Origin: a virus
Length of the DNA: 64,000 nucleotides
Strand: one strand, 5' to 3'
IMG/VR virus record: IMGVR_UViG_3300020203_000009
Span: 1 to 64,000 of that record
Of the stretch, positions 16,201 to 24,720 are shown piece by piece. The number at the start of each line of letters is the position of its first letter. Position 1 is the first letter of the stretch. The notes under the pieces were generated by a model. It saw only the letters and a list, made by a program, of their open reading frames with translations. It was not told the DNA's origin and searched no databases. The position numbers and the translations under genes are program-made.

Positions 16201-19116
16201 AGAAAACGTCTTGTCAGAAGAATTTGAGTCTAAAATAACAGTTAAACCATCGTTTGCCCCAAACTGATAGGTATCCGCAACATGGAATCTATCAGCTACC
16301 CTCAATCTGCGGATTAATTGACTGGAATCAATTTCAATATTGTTTGCCGTAATTGCGTCAATCTGAACAGACTCTCCAGAAGAGATGTTGTCTGGTATTA
16401 ACCCAAACGGCTCTTCCATAGTAACCTGTGCGTTTGGATTTATTCCAAGTGAGGATATGTCGGCGGCAGAATCAAAGTCCGAAACAGTAGAGTTTGGTGG
16501 GTCTGAAAAGCTATCGTCTGTAATCTTTTCGTGAATAAACAACGGAAACTCGTTATCAGACGCTTCACTAACTTGGAATGCAAACAAGGAAACTTGGCTG
16601 GATTGACGAGTGTTTTCTTCGAAGTTAATCAATTTACCGGACTCGTCAAAGGTTATTACGAAAACTTCGCCATCTAACCCCTCTGTCTGTGTTGTGACAG
16701 AGATGAATTCATCATTTTCAGCAACAGAAGTAGCCCCAATGATATTCTCGGACAATGAAGCGGCAATGCTGTTTATGTTATAAGAACCTGAAGCTATTTT
16801 TACTTTCTGAATAGCTTTTTTAGTTCTAACTACTGCAATACCTTCGCCCCAAACAATTGGACCCTCGATTACTGCAGAGCCGTATTCTGAAGGAGTTACC
16901 TTAAGTTCAATATAATTAGCTGCATTGGCGTATACTTTAGCCTCAAGCCTGTTTGCCGTAGACAAGTCTGTAGACCATAGAATTACCCAGTCTCCTACTT
17001 CAACGTTATCAAAAGCAGTGGCATCGTTTGATGTATATCTAATGACATTGACTGCTGGCTTGGTTACAGAAATTGTAGTGTCGGAAATCACACCAGTGTT
17101 TATATAAGAAGCGTCTTTATTGTCAATCAAAAACCATAGGTATGCGTCGTTGATCAGTGTTACTGTATTACTAACAAAGGGGCTACTTACGATGCTGCCT
17201 TTTGTAAATTCAGTTCCGGCAGTTAAGCTATCTCCAGCCTCAAGCGGCTCTATTAGTTTAAACTGAGCAGTGTTTCTAGACAGAATGAAGTCAGCCTCAA
17301 GACCACTTGCTTCAAGACCGATTAGGGCGGTAAATAAACCCTTGACTACTAGTGTTGAAGTGGGGTTAATAGAAAGACTTGCCCTAGAGCTTGATCCTAA
17401 ATTTGAAGAAATAAAGATTTGATTGCCGTTAATGGATGCCGTAACACCTGTTATTTTTGTATTGAAAACATTAACCCAAGACTCAAGACTGTTGTTTTTA
17501 GATACAGAGGTATAGCTACCCTCTTCAAGGAAATCAGAATTTGTAAAGGTATAGGTGATTTCTTGAGTACCATCTACAGACAATAGAATAGTGTCACCAG
17601 TTGTAATGGCGTTAGACCAATTAGACTGGTTTTCTGTAGTGATCTTAGCTGGACGGCCGTTTCTGTTTAGGGCTTTTTTGTTCTTATATAGCCGCAATGT
17701 CTGGATTTCTCCAACCGGCAACCCTAGTAGTTCACCGGCATCGTTTCCAAAAGTAGGGACTGTTTTCTCTAGAAACTCACTCTCTTCTTCTCTAGAAAAA
17801 ATAACCACTCTAGTTCTATTCTCTATAGTACTAGCTGAATAGCTAGACGTTGGGTTTGCATTGATAGAAGATATAACCTCATCGGCAGTAGCATTTCCTG
17901 GAGATCTAAAGTCTTCATTTTCAAACGTATGTTGGGATATTTCCCCACCAACAAGAATGGCCAACCTATCTCCGCCAGTAATCTGAAACGGTGCGGTAGC
18001 GTTGGATACTAGAAAAGCCTTAGCTACAGAAGTTTGTCTTCCGCCGGTGGCTAGTTGAAAATACTTTTCGCCACCTAGAGCGGAGTCGATGATAAACTCA
18101 AGACCCACACCATCTGTTTTTTCTTCGTAACCTTCACCATCATCAATAAACATTGTAGTGGTAACGCCGTCTGAGAAAATCTCATTAGACTTAATTACGG
18201 CGTTTTCATCTGGAGCCTTTGCTCCCAACACTGCTGATTTTACAGCAATAGCAGTCCCCAACCCTCTAGAAATTCTGGCTAGCTTAATTCTAGTCCTAAT
18301 TTCAGGATCGGTGTCTGCATTTTTTCCAGTAGTAAAGGGACTATCGTTGGTTACACTAGCTCCCGAAAACGGGTTAGAGGAAAACTTCTTAATTCCATTT
18401 CTAGGTACGTTTCCATCCGAACCAGGATCTTGGGCGGCAACAGGAACACTGGTGATTGAATTTTCTCCGTCTAGAATAACGGCTTGTTGAGTAAGTGTGA
18501 AATTAACATCTCCAGAAACGCCTGAAGTAGGTGATACCACCACTTGACCAGCCGCAACAGTACGGACTCCGCCTTGAGCTAAAATAACAGACTCTGAAAT
18601 ATTGTGAAATTTAGAGGTAATAGATGTTAGGTTAATCTCGTAATATCCACCAACAGTTGTTATAGAGCTGTAAGCTAGCGGTCCCTCGACGTTTGGGGTA
18701 CCTCGGCCGATATAGATTGATCCGGTGGCACTAAACAAGGAAGCTTCGGAAACCTTAATAACGTTAGAGCCAATATTGGGAGGATTGCCGCCTGCATAGA
18801 TTTTAGTAGAAATCTTATCAAAAGATGTGTCCCTAATAGTAACAGTTCCTGTGGCTACCCTGTCTCCGTCTACTTTTACGAATTCTTCGCGGGCTATTCT
18901 TTTTAGTTTTTCACCAGAAGCCCTGTCTACGTTGAAATCCCTCAAGATAGAAAAGTTGTCGGCTGAAGCCCTATATACTGCCTGAGCCATTGCTTCAAAA
19001 AACGAAGTTACAGCAGAACCTGTATTTAGGTCTGAAATACCTCTGGAAGCCATGTAGGAGGCTAACATGTCTGAGAGTATCTGCTCGTAACTTTTGGGTA
19101 AGGGTACACTGGCCAT
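13204..19116 (-). CDS. Giant baseplate J-like wedge protein
   Basis: At 1,970 residues this is far longer than ordinary gpJ/gp47-type proteins (about 300-500). The N-terminus (PLPKSYEQILSDMLASYMAS, then NTGSAVTSFFEAMAQAVYRA) and the ATGTVTI segment are typical of baseplate J. The NPFSGASVTNDSPFTTGKNAD-type stretch near residue 260 (SNPFSG, GxDxDxDxEIRxRI) is the J core. The last 150 residues (RIRVGVGVRVNTGIPFSKIA, then SDIVSVVNSIPGVKAVSI) are the J C-terminal domain. About 1,400 residues of beta-rich insertions lie between them, with recurring TxFxVxNxG-type strands. It would form the wedge around the hub and may project domains outward. Confidence 0.85.
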   Translation of the reverse strand: MASVPLPKSYEQILSDMLASYMASRGISDLNTGSAVTSFFEAMAQAVYRASADNFSILRDFNVDRASGEKLKRIAREEFVKVDGDRVATGTVTIRDTSFDKISTKIYAGGNPPNIGSNVIKVSEASLFSATGSIYIGRGTPNVEGPLAYSSITTVGGYYEINLTSITSKFHNISESVILAQGGVRTVAAGQVVVSPTSGVSGDVNFTLTQQAVILDGENSITSVPVAAQDPGSDGNVPRNGIKKFSSNPFSGASVTNDSPFTTGKNADTDPEIRTRIKLARISRGLGTAIAVKSAVLGAKAPDENAVIKSNEIFSDGVTTTMFIDDGEGYEEKTDGVGLEFIIDSALGGEKYFQLATGGRQTSVAKAFLVSNATAPFQITGGDRLAILVGGEISQHTFENEDFRSPGNATADEVISSINANPTSSYSASTIENRTRVVIFSREEESEFLEKTVPTFGNDAGELLGLPVGEIQTLRLYKNKKALNRNGRPAKITTENQSNWSNAITTGDTILLSVDGTQEITYTFTNSDFLEEGSYTSVSKNNSLESWVNVFNTKITGVTASINGNQIFISSNLGSSSRASLSINPTSTLVVKGLFTALIGLEASGLEADFILSRNTAQFKLIEPLEAGDSLTAGTEFTKGSIVSSPFVSNTVTLINDAYLWFLIDNKDASYINTGVISDTTISVTKPAVNVIRYTSNDATAFDNVEVGDWVILWSTDLSTANRLEAKVYANAANYIELKVTPSEYGSAVIEGPIVWGEGIAVVRTKKAIQKVKIASGSYNINSIAASLSENIIGATSVAENDEFISVTTQTEGLDGEVFVITFDESGKLINFEENTRQSSQVSLFAFQVSEASDNEFPLFIHEKITDDSFSDPPNSTVSDFDSAADISSLGINPNAQVTMEEPFGLIPDNISSGESVQIDAITANNIEIDSSQLIRRLRVADRFHVADTYQFGANDGLTVILDSNSSDKTFSIPLYRRAITNNTTGINSNNFRAYDTASGATTQFEEFFGAEFAFKNYRALMQARNVLHPTNPMANQDAVIFRSVDWGYDGERYNVGYIYPTSDNQPMTHVVSVGTSVNIRIALKSGNAVLNAIDGTTEWDVTVTNMGAYDAVTYTWNATGTNPSIDSALSSGGYATVIPEGEFALENTGTFRVSSSTSSSFTTIREVGAATAESNKATLTNNTIRLYLADNTTAAEVVAYCSSNLADYLTSVLVDDSGTTGAGVISKSTEEDSDFAYVGINLLDGINWIEISDLDAAAPTYQFRFKKALSIPSFNTSTANAYAFNTGEEVRLIPTTAKQLSEFLNVLAVTGFTTLGDINTSSRDRKIQLRTNILGSNGAVQIAGGRGNSSQAPLLQSASKVEDSDMMKAIILRSASEGLYSNQWVKLEALRAQKKDTGMGFATVVDITANAPTAGQSTIELSSRTSADLYFGEPRNFFRDRNRTFQVEKHGKLVCISWTEVGSSPVFSKTVEINDASSTVAVNYNEATGYTEYTVSSGVVNFLESQRSDVAVITNFTNAENNGTFPVVGVSDDGSVLVVDNPDGIDAVGQVVAAGSFVISAKIREGDSVVIDDSFATLNRGTFRVIRPYSNSFYIENINAVEEVVTVASNLRSLGFSGTTEFDVVVSSGVMRVEWNSVGTQPTLSLAKFGDVATFGTDFDADNQGNFMVLKSGVNYIEVANSKAVVETNLTITDVFEAHNPSVVFSDYDATVVGDRFINSGDVFDGDNVGDYSVVAVLDRNTIVVGSILASKTAVQLADKFIQVYIEEFLKYVGYKQIYSKAVDPGNSSRTDLIFTTNDQYLKSNRDAGEVSVYAIGKLNFSTSVKLGLDSYKFNTGLIAEANRITYGDPRDNASYPGTSAAGAEIFIKSSLKRRIRVGVGVRVNTGIPFSKIAEQVRNNVSSLINSSGVGVSIAISDIVSVVNSIPGVKAVSITSPSYNITNDVIAVNPSEKAFIIDPINDIQISKVG

Positions 19117-19132
19117 AAAAATCCTTATCTTT

Positions 19133-19143
19133 TATAATACCAC
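19133..19143 (-). promoter_or_regulatory. Extended -10 promoter for baseplate J operon
   Basis: The minus strand reads GTGGTATTATAAAAGATAAGG then ATG at 19116. It lies in the 30-bp gap between the gp25-like gene and the J-like gene and fits a short leader with an AAGGA ribosome site. Confidence 0.7.
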
Positions 19144-19146
19144 AGA

Positions 19147-21813
19147 TTATACTTCGAACGTTATAGGGACTATTCCACTTCCACCAGCAATCTTTACAGA
19201 CATATCAATAAATAAAGTGGGGCCGTTTAACCTGATACTGATACTGTCAATAGCATCAAATCTGGGATCGTCTTGAACCATTTTATTCAAAGCACTGATT
19301 ATTTCGCCGCTTTCTATGTCTGCTAGTGAAATACCCACAGACAACCCTAGTCCAAACTCAAGGTGTCTTAGTAGGGTGCCCTTTTTTGTCCTAATTTTAA
19401 GCTTAAGGGCTTGAATTAGGTTTGTAAGACCGTTAGCTAGTTGAAACTCTCCAATATCATTTATAGCCAAATCGCCATTGTCGTCTAGCAAGAAATCGAC
19501 CTTGGATACTTTGCTTAGATTGTCTTCGTCTAAATGACTAGGTGTTCTTATTCTGTCATCTGGGTCGGACGGGGCATCTACTGGGATATAAATTTGATTC
19601 TGACTATTTACAGTTCCCGGTAAATACCCCTGAATCTTTGCATTGCCAGCGGTAGTTAGAAGGGAAAGGTTATCCAACCCATCAAAACTAATTAAAAAAT
19701 TGCCTTCACCTATCTTCTCGATATTGATGATTTTTCTAGTAAAAGCAGGCACAGTGTCACTTTTTAGGGTTATTTTCTGACCTATATAAAACCTACGTTC
19801 GGTGTCATCTACATTTATCTGCCTACCGTCTCCATTGGATAGCAAGCTATATATAAATCCGACTTCATCTATGTAGGGAGAAGTTAGCTTGTTTAAGGTA
19901 GCTATTTCTACCCACTTGTCAGGGTTTCCTAAATATCTAGCCGCAATGGCTTCAATTGTTAATCCAAATGGAATGGGAACTAGTAGTTTTGACTCTGATT
20001 GATCAAAATCAATACCAGCTTCGCCAGCCAATCCGCCAACGTATTCCATCGGGTCTTGTATAGACAAATCATCGAAGGCTTTTGTGGAAGTTAGTAGGTC
20101 ATACATTTGAATCGTGTCAAACAATGATGCTAATAGTTCGTTTTCTTCAATAGACATCGGCAATGTTCTTGCTCTTGGGTCTGGACGACCGTAAACGTCC
20201 GAATACACTTGGCTTCCTGCTCCAAATACGTTTGACAAATCAAGGGCAAGTGTCAATATTTCCTGTCTAAAATTTCTTAAGTCATTACTAGTAATCAACC
20301 TAGTACTGTCTATTTCGTCATCAATAGATTGCCGCTGCTCTGGAGAAATAGACAAACTATCAATGTCTACGGCATCAAATAAATCAAAATAAGTCTCTGG
20401 ATTTTCAAAAAACTCATTAGTAGCACTAGTTCTTTGAGACTGAGACGCCCCTAGCCCCAATGCGCCGCCAGAAACAGCATCGTTACTTAGACCTTCACTA
20501 TATAGACTTTCAAACCTTATCTGATTGTAAGCTAGTCCAGCCTTGATTTCCTGGCTATCTGCCCGAATGGCTCCTGCTGTAAATAAACTGCCTGAAGAGC
20601 TTCCAGAACTGCCTCCAGGGCCTCTTTGAAACGAACTTCCAATGATGTTTAGAGAGTCCCTTATTGAAGACCTATAGTCACTGATAATCTGTCTAGGTAG
20701 GTCGGCAACACTTATTACCGCTCCCGACACATCCTTTATCAACAAAGCTGTTTGCCTTAGAACGTTCAAAGGAGCTTGAAAATCTGTTCTAACGGCTTTA
20801 ATCAGATTAATACTATTCCCAACAAGCCTGCGACTTTCTTTAACAGTGCCCATAACTCGTTGAAATACGTTAGCATCTAGCTCGGGTAGTAGCTGTGACC
20901 CGGCGGCAGGTGCCTCTAGTTTAATTCTTTTCCAAGCCTTAAGCTGTAGATTCCACAGCATTTCCATGGGTTTCTCTTTGTTTTGCTCAAGAGAAAAACC
21001 CTGTGGAGTAACGATAAATGCTTGATTTTGCTTAGGAATATCGAAAACTAAACGCCAATTCTTGTTTTTTGGGTTTCTTTTTGCGACAACATACCTTTCA
21101 AGGAACTGACCAAGAAGGAGTGCCTGGTAGTAACCTGTTGAAAACACTGTAGACCCATCATTAAATGGCTCAACCGCATCTGTAGTGGTAGCTGGATACG
21201 ATCCAGAAAATGCCCTAGCAATTCTCTTAGAATCACCTAGAATATTGTTAAACTGACTAAGGCTTCCTGCGAATATACTGCCCAAAGAAGAGGGCGACCT
21301 GGGAATACCGCCTATAGAGGGCTTTTGGGGCCATATACCCGTGGTACCCTGAGCTGTAATGGTCTTAAACCTTACACCGCCGTGTTCTTCTACAATACCC
21401 CTCATTGTAGCGCTGGTGTTGATTGCAAATTCATCAGCAATTCTAAGCATTTGAGGGGTTATTGGTAGGTTAAGCTCCCAAGATCCATTTCGGATTTCTT
21501 GGGTTAAAACATACTCAAAACCACCGTTTTCCTGTGGTCTGGAGGTTTTTCCTTGAGTTAAAGTACCGCGAGAAGAGCCTCCTCCTAGTATTTTATTAGG
21601 TTTAGTGATGTCTATAACCAATAGTCGGTATGGGTATAGCTTGTCCCACCTAGAAGGATCAATATCTAACGGCTTAAAAAAGGCCTCTTCTGGTTCGTTT
21701 AATTTCCAAGCAGAAGGCTGTATTCCGGTGGAATTACTGACTTTATCACTACCCAACCCTAATTGTTTGGATACGAAATTCTGTCCGTTTTTTATCAGGC
21801 TATTGGATGCCAT
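19147..21813 (-). CDS. Baseplate protein with LysM-like and gp25-like domains
   Basis: This 888-residue structural protein is probably a wedge component. The region near 610-665 (PIPFGLTIEAIAARYLGNPD, then KWVEIATLNKL) is a LysM-like fold often fused to tail proteins. The last 120 residues (LKLKIRTKKGTLLRHLEFGLG, trimmed here to its core KKGTLLRHLEFGLG, then SALNKMVQDDPRFDAIDSI) match the gp25/gpW-like wedge family. A Ser/Gly linker (GGSSGSSSGS) near residue 400 separates an N-terminal half that I do not recognise. It lies directly before the J-like gene, in the usual W-then-J order. Divergent promoters lie at 21850-21865. Confidence 0.8.
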   Translation of the reverse strand: MASNSLIKNGQNFVSKQLGLGSDKVSNSTGIQPSAWKLNEPEEAFFKPLDIDPSRWDKLYPYRLLVIDITKPNKILGGGSSRGTLTQGKTSRPQENGGFEYVLTQEIRNGSWELNLPITPQMLRIADEFAINTSATMRGIVEEHGGVRFKTITAQGTTGIWPQKPSIGGIPRSPSSLGSIFAGSLSQFNNILGDSKRIARAFSGSYPATTTDAVEPFNDGSTVFSTGYYQALLLGQFLERYVVAKRNPKNKNWRLVFDIPKQNQAFIVTPQGFSLEQNKEKPMEMLWNLQLKAWKRIKLEAPAAGSQLLPELDANVFQRVMGTVKESRRLVGNSINLIKAVRTDFQAPLNVLRQTALLIKDVSGAVISVADLPRQIISDYRSSIRDSLNIIGSSFQRGPGGSSGSSSGSLFTAGAIRADSQEIKAGLAYNQIRFESLYSEGLSNDAVSGGALGLGASQSQRTSATNEFFENPETYFDLFDAVDIDSLSISPEQRQSIDDEIDSTRLITSNDLRNFRQEILTLALDLSNVFGAGSQVYSDVYGRPDPRARTLPMSIEENELLASLFDTIQMYDLLTSTKAFDDLSIQDPMEYVGGLAGEAGIDFDQSESKLLVPIPFGLTIEAIAARYLGNPDKWVEIATLNKLTSPYIDEVGFIYSLLSNGDGRQINVDDTERRFYIGQKITLKSDTVPAFTRKIINIEKIGEGNFLISFDGLDNLSLLTTAGNAKIQGYLPGTVNSQNQIYIPVDAPSDPDDRIRTPSHLDEDNLSKVSKVDFLLDDNGDLAINDIGEFQLANGLTNLIQALKLKIRTKKGTLLRHLEFGLGLSVGISLADIESGEIISALNKMVQDDPRFDAIDSISIRLNGPTLFIDMSVKIAGGSGIVPITFEV

Positions 21814-21851
21814 GTGGTTGAATTCTCGGGGTTTAAAAGAAGGGAAAAGAA

Positions 21852-21862
21852 GTGGTATTATA
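21852..21862 (+). promoter_or_regulatory. Extended -10 element between divergent units
   Basis: On the plus strand it reads GTGGTATTATAGG, about 50 bases before the plus-strand cassette at 21915. Read the other way it gives TATAATACCAC upstream of the minus-strand gene at 21813, with TTGCTT 18 bp away as a possible -35. It may serve both directions. Confidence 0.6.
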
Positions 21863-21914
21863 GGTAAAGATTGAGATTTAAAGCAATCTTTAGATAAACC
21901 ATATAAAAGGCTGT

Positions 21915-22055
21915 ATGAATTTCAACTTTCTATTCGGCTCCATTATAGTCCTTGGCACTATCATTAGTGTAATTTATAACACAAAAAAAGCCATCCTAGC
22001 TAAAGAAAAGAAGTCACGACTAAAAATCGTACAAAACCAGTACAACAGGCAATGA
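21915..22055 (+). CDS. Small single-pass membrane protein
   Basis: This 46-residue protein has one N-terminal transmembrane segment (FLFGSIIVLGTIISVIY) followed by a basic tail rich in K, R and Q, so the tail is probably cytoplasmic. Its stop overlaps the start of the metallopeptidase lipoprotein gene (ATGA), implying coupled translation and a shared role at the envelope. Its size is small for an i-spanin. Function is unknown. Confidence 0.6.
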   Translation: MNFNFLFGSIIVLGTIISVIYNTKKAILAKEKKSRLKIVQNQYNRQ

Positions 22056-22594
22056 GAACAGTTATTTTAATCCTTATCACGTTTTTCCATTCTGCATGTG
22101 TTGTACTTAGCATTGACAAACAACACCCAGACATTCACCCTGAATTAAGACCATATGTAGAGGAAATCGTAATGATGTCTAAGGGTAGGATAAGACCTAT
22201 ACATCTTCAAGGTCTTACAATGGGTTTTAAAAAGTTTGATTCGAATGACAACGCCATAGGTCTGTATAAGCTCACATCTTACGAAATTGATATCAACATT
22301 GACTGGTGGATTAACACCCCTTCTCAAACAAAAAGGTTTGAGTTAATAGCTCACGAAATAGGCCACGCTGTTCTTAAAAGAGGACACACTAGTGGTACTG
22401 GTTACGAATCCATTGGTGGATGGCTGGAAAGAACATGTTTTTATTTTGGTTTTTGCAAAACAACCCCCTCTCTAGAGGACGGCTGTCCTGCATCTTTAAT
22501 GCACCCGTATTCTATAGACGAACAGTGTCTTGACAGACATCTATCTCATTACATAGAAGAGCTATTTGAAAGAGAAACAAGTGTCAATAATTGA
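22052..22594 (+). CDS. Putative zinc metallopeptidase lipoprotein
   Basis: This 180-residue protein has a lipoprotein signal (MRTVILILITFFHSAC, lipobox HSAC), so it is probably membrane-anchored after export. The zinc motif HEIGHAVLKRGH (about residues 106-117) gives HExxH plus a third His. A downstream CPASLMHP segment resembles the S-(I/L)-M-x-P turn of small HExxH lipoprotein peptidases. A role in envelope or peptidoglycan-protein degradation, or in modifying host surface proteins, is inferred. It is one of two exported proteases in this window. It is part of a plus-strand cassette of three genes set against minus-strand baseplate genes. Confidence 0.75.
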   Translation: MRTVILILITFFHSACVVLSIDKQHPDIHPELRPYVEEIVMMSKGRIRPIHLQGLTMGFKKFDSNDNAIGLYKLTSYEIDINIDWWINTPSQTKRFELIAHEIGHAVLKRGHTSGTGYESIGGWLERTCFYFGFCKTTPSLEDGCPASLMHPYSIDEQCLDRHLSHYIEELFERETSVNN

Positions 22595-22874
22595 CTTTAA
22601 AACTCACGTTGATGTAATAATGACCAGCCTAGAGTCTGTTACTCATTATTTTGAAATCTCCACAGATGAAGTTGAAAGACGTATTCTTTTGCATCTTAAA
22701 AACGAGTATATGGGAAAGCTTAAAGAGCTAGGAACTGACGTAGATATAAATAATCCCGACATAATCCATATCTACAAACAAAAAATTGCCACTATTCAAG
22801 ACTTTATCTCTGATATCTCAAGTGAGATGGCAAGGAATGGAACTGAAAAGTGTGATTACTACTACGAAGACTAG
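22566..22874 (+). CDS. Hypothetical protein in metallopeptidase cassette
   Basis: This protein of up to 102 residues is mostly helical and acidic (FKTHVDVIMTSLESVTHYFE, ending CDYYYED). The start is either TTG at 22566, inside the previous gene, or GTG at 22581 (MSIIDFKTHV). It converges on, and overlaps by 4 bases, the minus-strand structural gene. I do not recognise it. Confidence 0.6.
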   Translation: MKEKQVSIIDFKTHVDVIMTSLESVTHYFEISTDEVERRILLHLKNEYMGKLKELGTDVDINNPDIIHIYKQKIATIQDFISDISSEMARNGTEKCDYYYED

Positions 22875-24175
22875 AGAGTTTTGTAAATCCTAGCGTGGTT
22901 TTCATTTGTATATTTAGCCGGTATCTTTACATTTAAAGTAATAGAATTACCAGCAATAGCCACAATACTTCCTGCTATTTCTTCCTGTCTTTCAGCAACA
23001 ACATAGATATTGTCCGATACGCTAAATAAAGAGCCATCTGTTACATGGATTGTGGTGGAATTCAAAGCAGGAGCCCTAAATTTTGAAGATTTTAATACTA
23101 ACCCATACACCTCTAGAGCGTTATCGTTAGATGCTATTAGCTCATCTTGAACTGTTTTTCCAAGTTCTAGGCTGACTACATTGTTAAGCGTTCCAGTCAA
23201 AAGATTCAATCGTAAATCAATAGCTTTAAATCTCCTATCATAAAGCCCACTACCTGTGTTGTTAATAACACCTGTTGTAAGGTTTTGACCAATAGTTCCT
23301 AGATTGGGGCTCAACTGAGATGCTCTGGTAATGATATAGGCTTGTCTTGCAATGATTTCAGTTTTAAGAACGTTAAACTCATTACTTCTAAACTTAGAAG
23401 AAGTGAAATCTGAAGCAATTAAGGCGTTATAGGCTGCCACTGTTGCTGGCAATACCGTAGTGGTGTCAAATGTCGGATAAGCTATCCAGGCATCTAAAAT
23501 AGCTATTGTGTTGGCAATATCCGCAATGGCAATATTGTTTTGAGACTGTCTAGCAATATCTGGGTCTGAGGCCAATATCTGAGCCTGTTCTAGTATTAAG
23601 AATGCCCTTAAATCGTTTATTTTTGTAATAAACAAAGGTGCCAGTGTCTGTATTGGGGCATATGGCGTATAAACCCCGTCAACCGTAGTCTTCTGTCCAG
23701 TAGATCTTTCAGGAACAGGATACCCATCAACTGTCGCAAAATCATTAAAAATTGGAGTTAAATGGTCATCTTCTTTTGCTGTAGAGGTGGTTGCCTCTAT
23801 GTAGGTTAAACCCTTTGCTTTAGAGCCACTGAAGGAAGGGAAAAACTTCCAAACCCCGTCAGCGATACTCGGCAGAACTACCTGAAAGTTGTTCGGAAAG
23901 AAGAAATTGTTGAGGATTTTTCTTGCTGAATCAATAAAATCCTGTTCAAGCAGTGTAGTATACACCTCACCTGTTAGAAAGGAACGTTCTGATTGATACG
24001 CATTAATAATAGGAGTAATGTCGTCGGCTATTGACTTGTTGGCATTATCTTTGACTATAGCCTTAGCCCTCTCTAATTCAATCTGGTCCTTAATCATAGA
24101 AGCAGATGTGTTTTCAACGGGAATATCGATGATTTTCCTAGAAATGGCTATTCTATCTGATTGAGTCAATGGCAT
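22871..24175 (-). CDS. Virion structural protein (tail/baseplate region)
   Basis: This 434-residue protein has a helical N-terminus (SDRIAISRKIIDIPVENTSA) and a beta-rich C-terminus (NSTTIHVTDGSLFSVSDNIYV-type strands). By position, upstream of the gp25-like gene, it probably belongs to the baseplate or tail. It follows dut by 29 bases, with AAGGAC before the ATG. No named family is recognised. Confidence 0.6.
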   Translation of the reverse strand: MPLTQSDRIAISRKIIDIPVENTSASMIKDQIELERAKAIVKDNANKSIADDITPIINAYQSERSFLTGEVYTTLLEQDFIDSARKILNNFFFPNNFQVVLPSIADGVWKFFPSFSGSKAKGLTYIEATTSTAKEDDHLTPIFNDFATVDGYPVPERSTGQKTTVDGVYTPYAPIQTLAPLFITKINDLRAFLILEQAQILASDPDIARQSQNNIAIADIANTIAILDAWIAYPTFDTTTVLPATVAAYNALIASDFTSSKFRSNEFNVLKTEIIARQAYIITRASQLSPNLGTIGQNLTTGVINNTGSGLYDRRFKAIDLRLNLLTGTLNNVVSLELGKTVQDELIASNDNALEVYGLVLKSSKFRAPALNSTTIHVTDGSLFSVSDNIYVVAERQEEIAGSIVAIAGNSITLNVKIPAKYTNENHARIYKTL

Positions 24176-24204
24176 TGTAAGTCCTTATACCTCAAAGATT
24201 GCCC

Positions 24205-24720
24205 TTATGAGCCTGACAGGAAGCTGTCTATGTTCCAGCTAGGCCATCCGGCTATCTCTTTAGCGTCTTTATTCAGGATAGGGCTTGCCTGCTCTTTGAG
24301 GCCCGAGGAGCCGAAACCGCCACCACCACGGTCAGTGTCATCTAGGCTGTTTACAACTTCAATTGTGACTTCTGGCTGTTTTTGTACTACCAATTGAAAT
24401 AAACGTTCACCGATAGCGGGTTTGTTTTCTTCTTTATAGCTATTAGTCTTATAAAGAAGCCCAATCACCTCTCCTGAATAGTCACGATCAATCAAACCTA
24501 CTGAATTGAACAACATTAGCCCTTTCTTGTGCAGGGAAGATCTTGCAAGCAAAAAGCTGAAATGACCAGCGTCAGGCTGTACTGAAATGCCGGTGTAGAC
24601 CTTAAAGTGATCTGAAAACTCCTCCACCTTGTCTGCATATAGGTCTAATCCCGCTGCCTCTTTGGAACCTGCGGTAGGCAAGATAGCCGTATCTGACATT
24701 TTTTTTACCTTTAGCTTCAT
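24205..24720 (-). CDS. dut: dUTPase (dUTP pyrophosphatase)
   Basis: This 171-residue trimeric-type dUTPase converts dUTP to dUMP and PPi, keeping uracil out of phage DNA and feeding dTMP synthesis. All five motifs are visible: AAGLDLYA (1), ARSSLHKKGL (2), VGLIDRDYSGEV (3), KPAIGERLFQLVV (4) and the Gly-rich RGGGGFGSSG (5). A C-terminal extension of about 30 residues follows motif 5, which normally lies near the end. It overlaps the dNMP kinase gene (ATGA) in an operon with the CYTH and MgtC-like genes. Confidence 0.93.
   Translation of the reverse strand: MKLKVKKMSDTAILPTAGSKEAAGLDLYADKVEEFSDHFKVYTGISVQPDAGHFSFLLARSSLHKKGLMLFNSVGLIDRDYSGEVIGLLYKTNSYKEENKPAIGERLFQLVVQKQPEVTIEVVNSLDDTDRGGGGFGSSGLKEQASPILNKDAKEIAGWPSWNIDSFLSGS

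Noticed and set aside
22052-22594. Spanin pair at the plus-strand membrane peptide and lipoprotein
   Set aside because: The second protein is a 180-residue HExxH protein and the first is too short with no periplasmic coiled coil.
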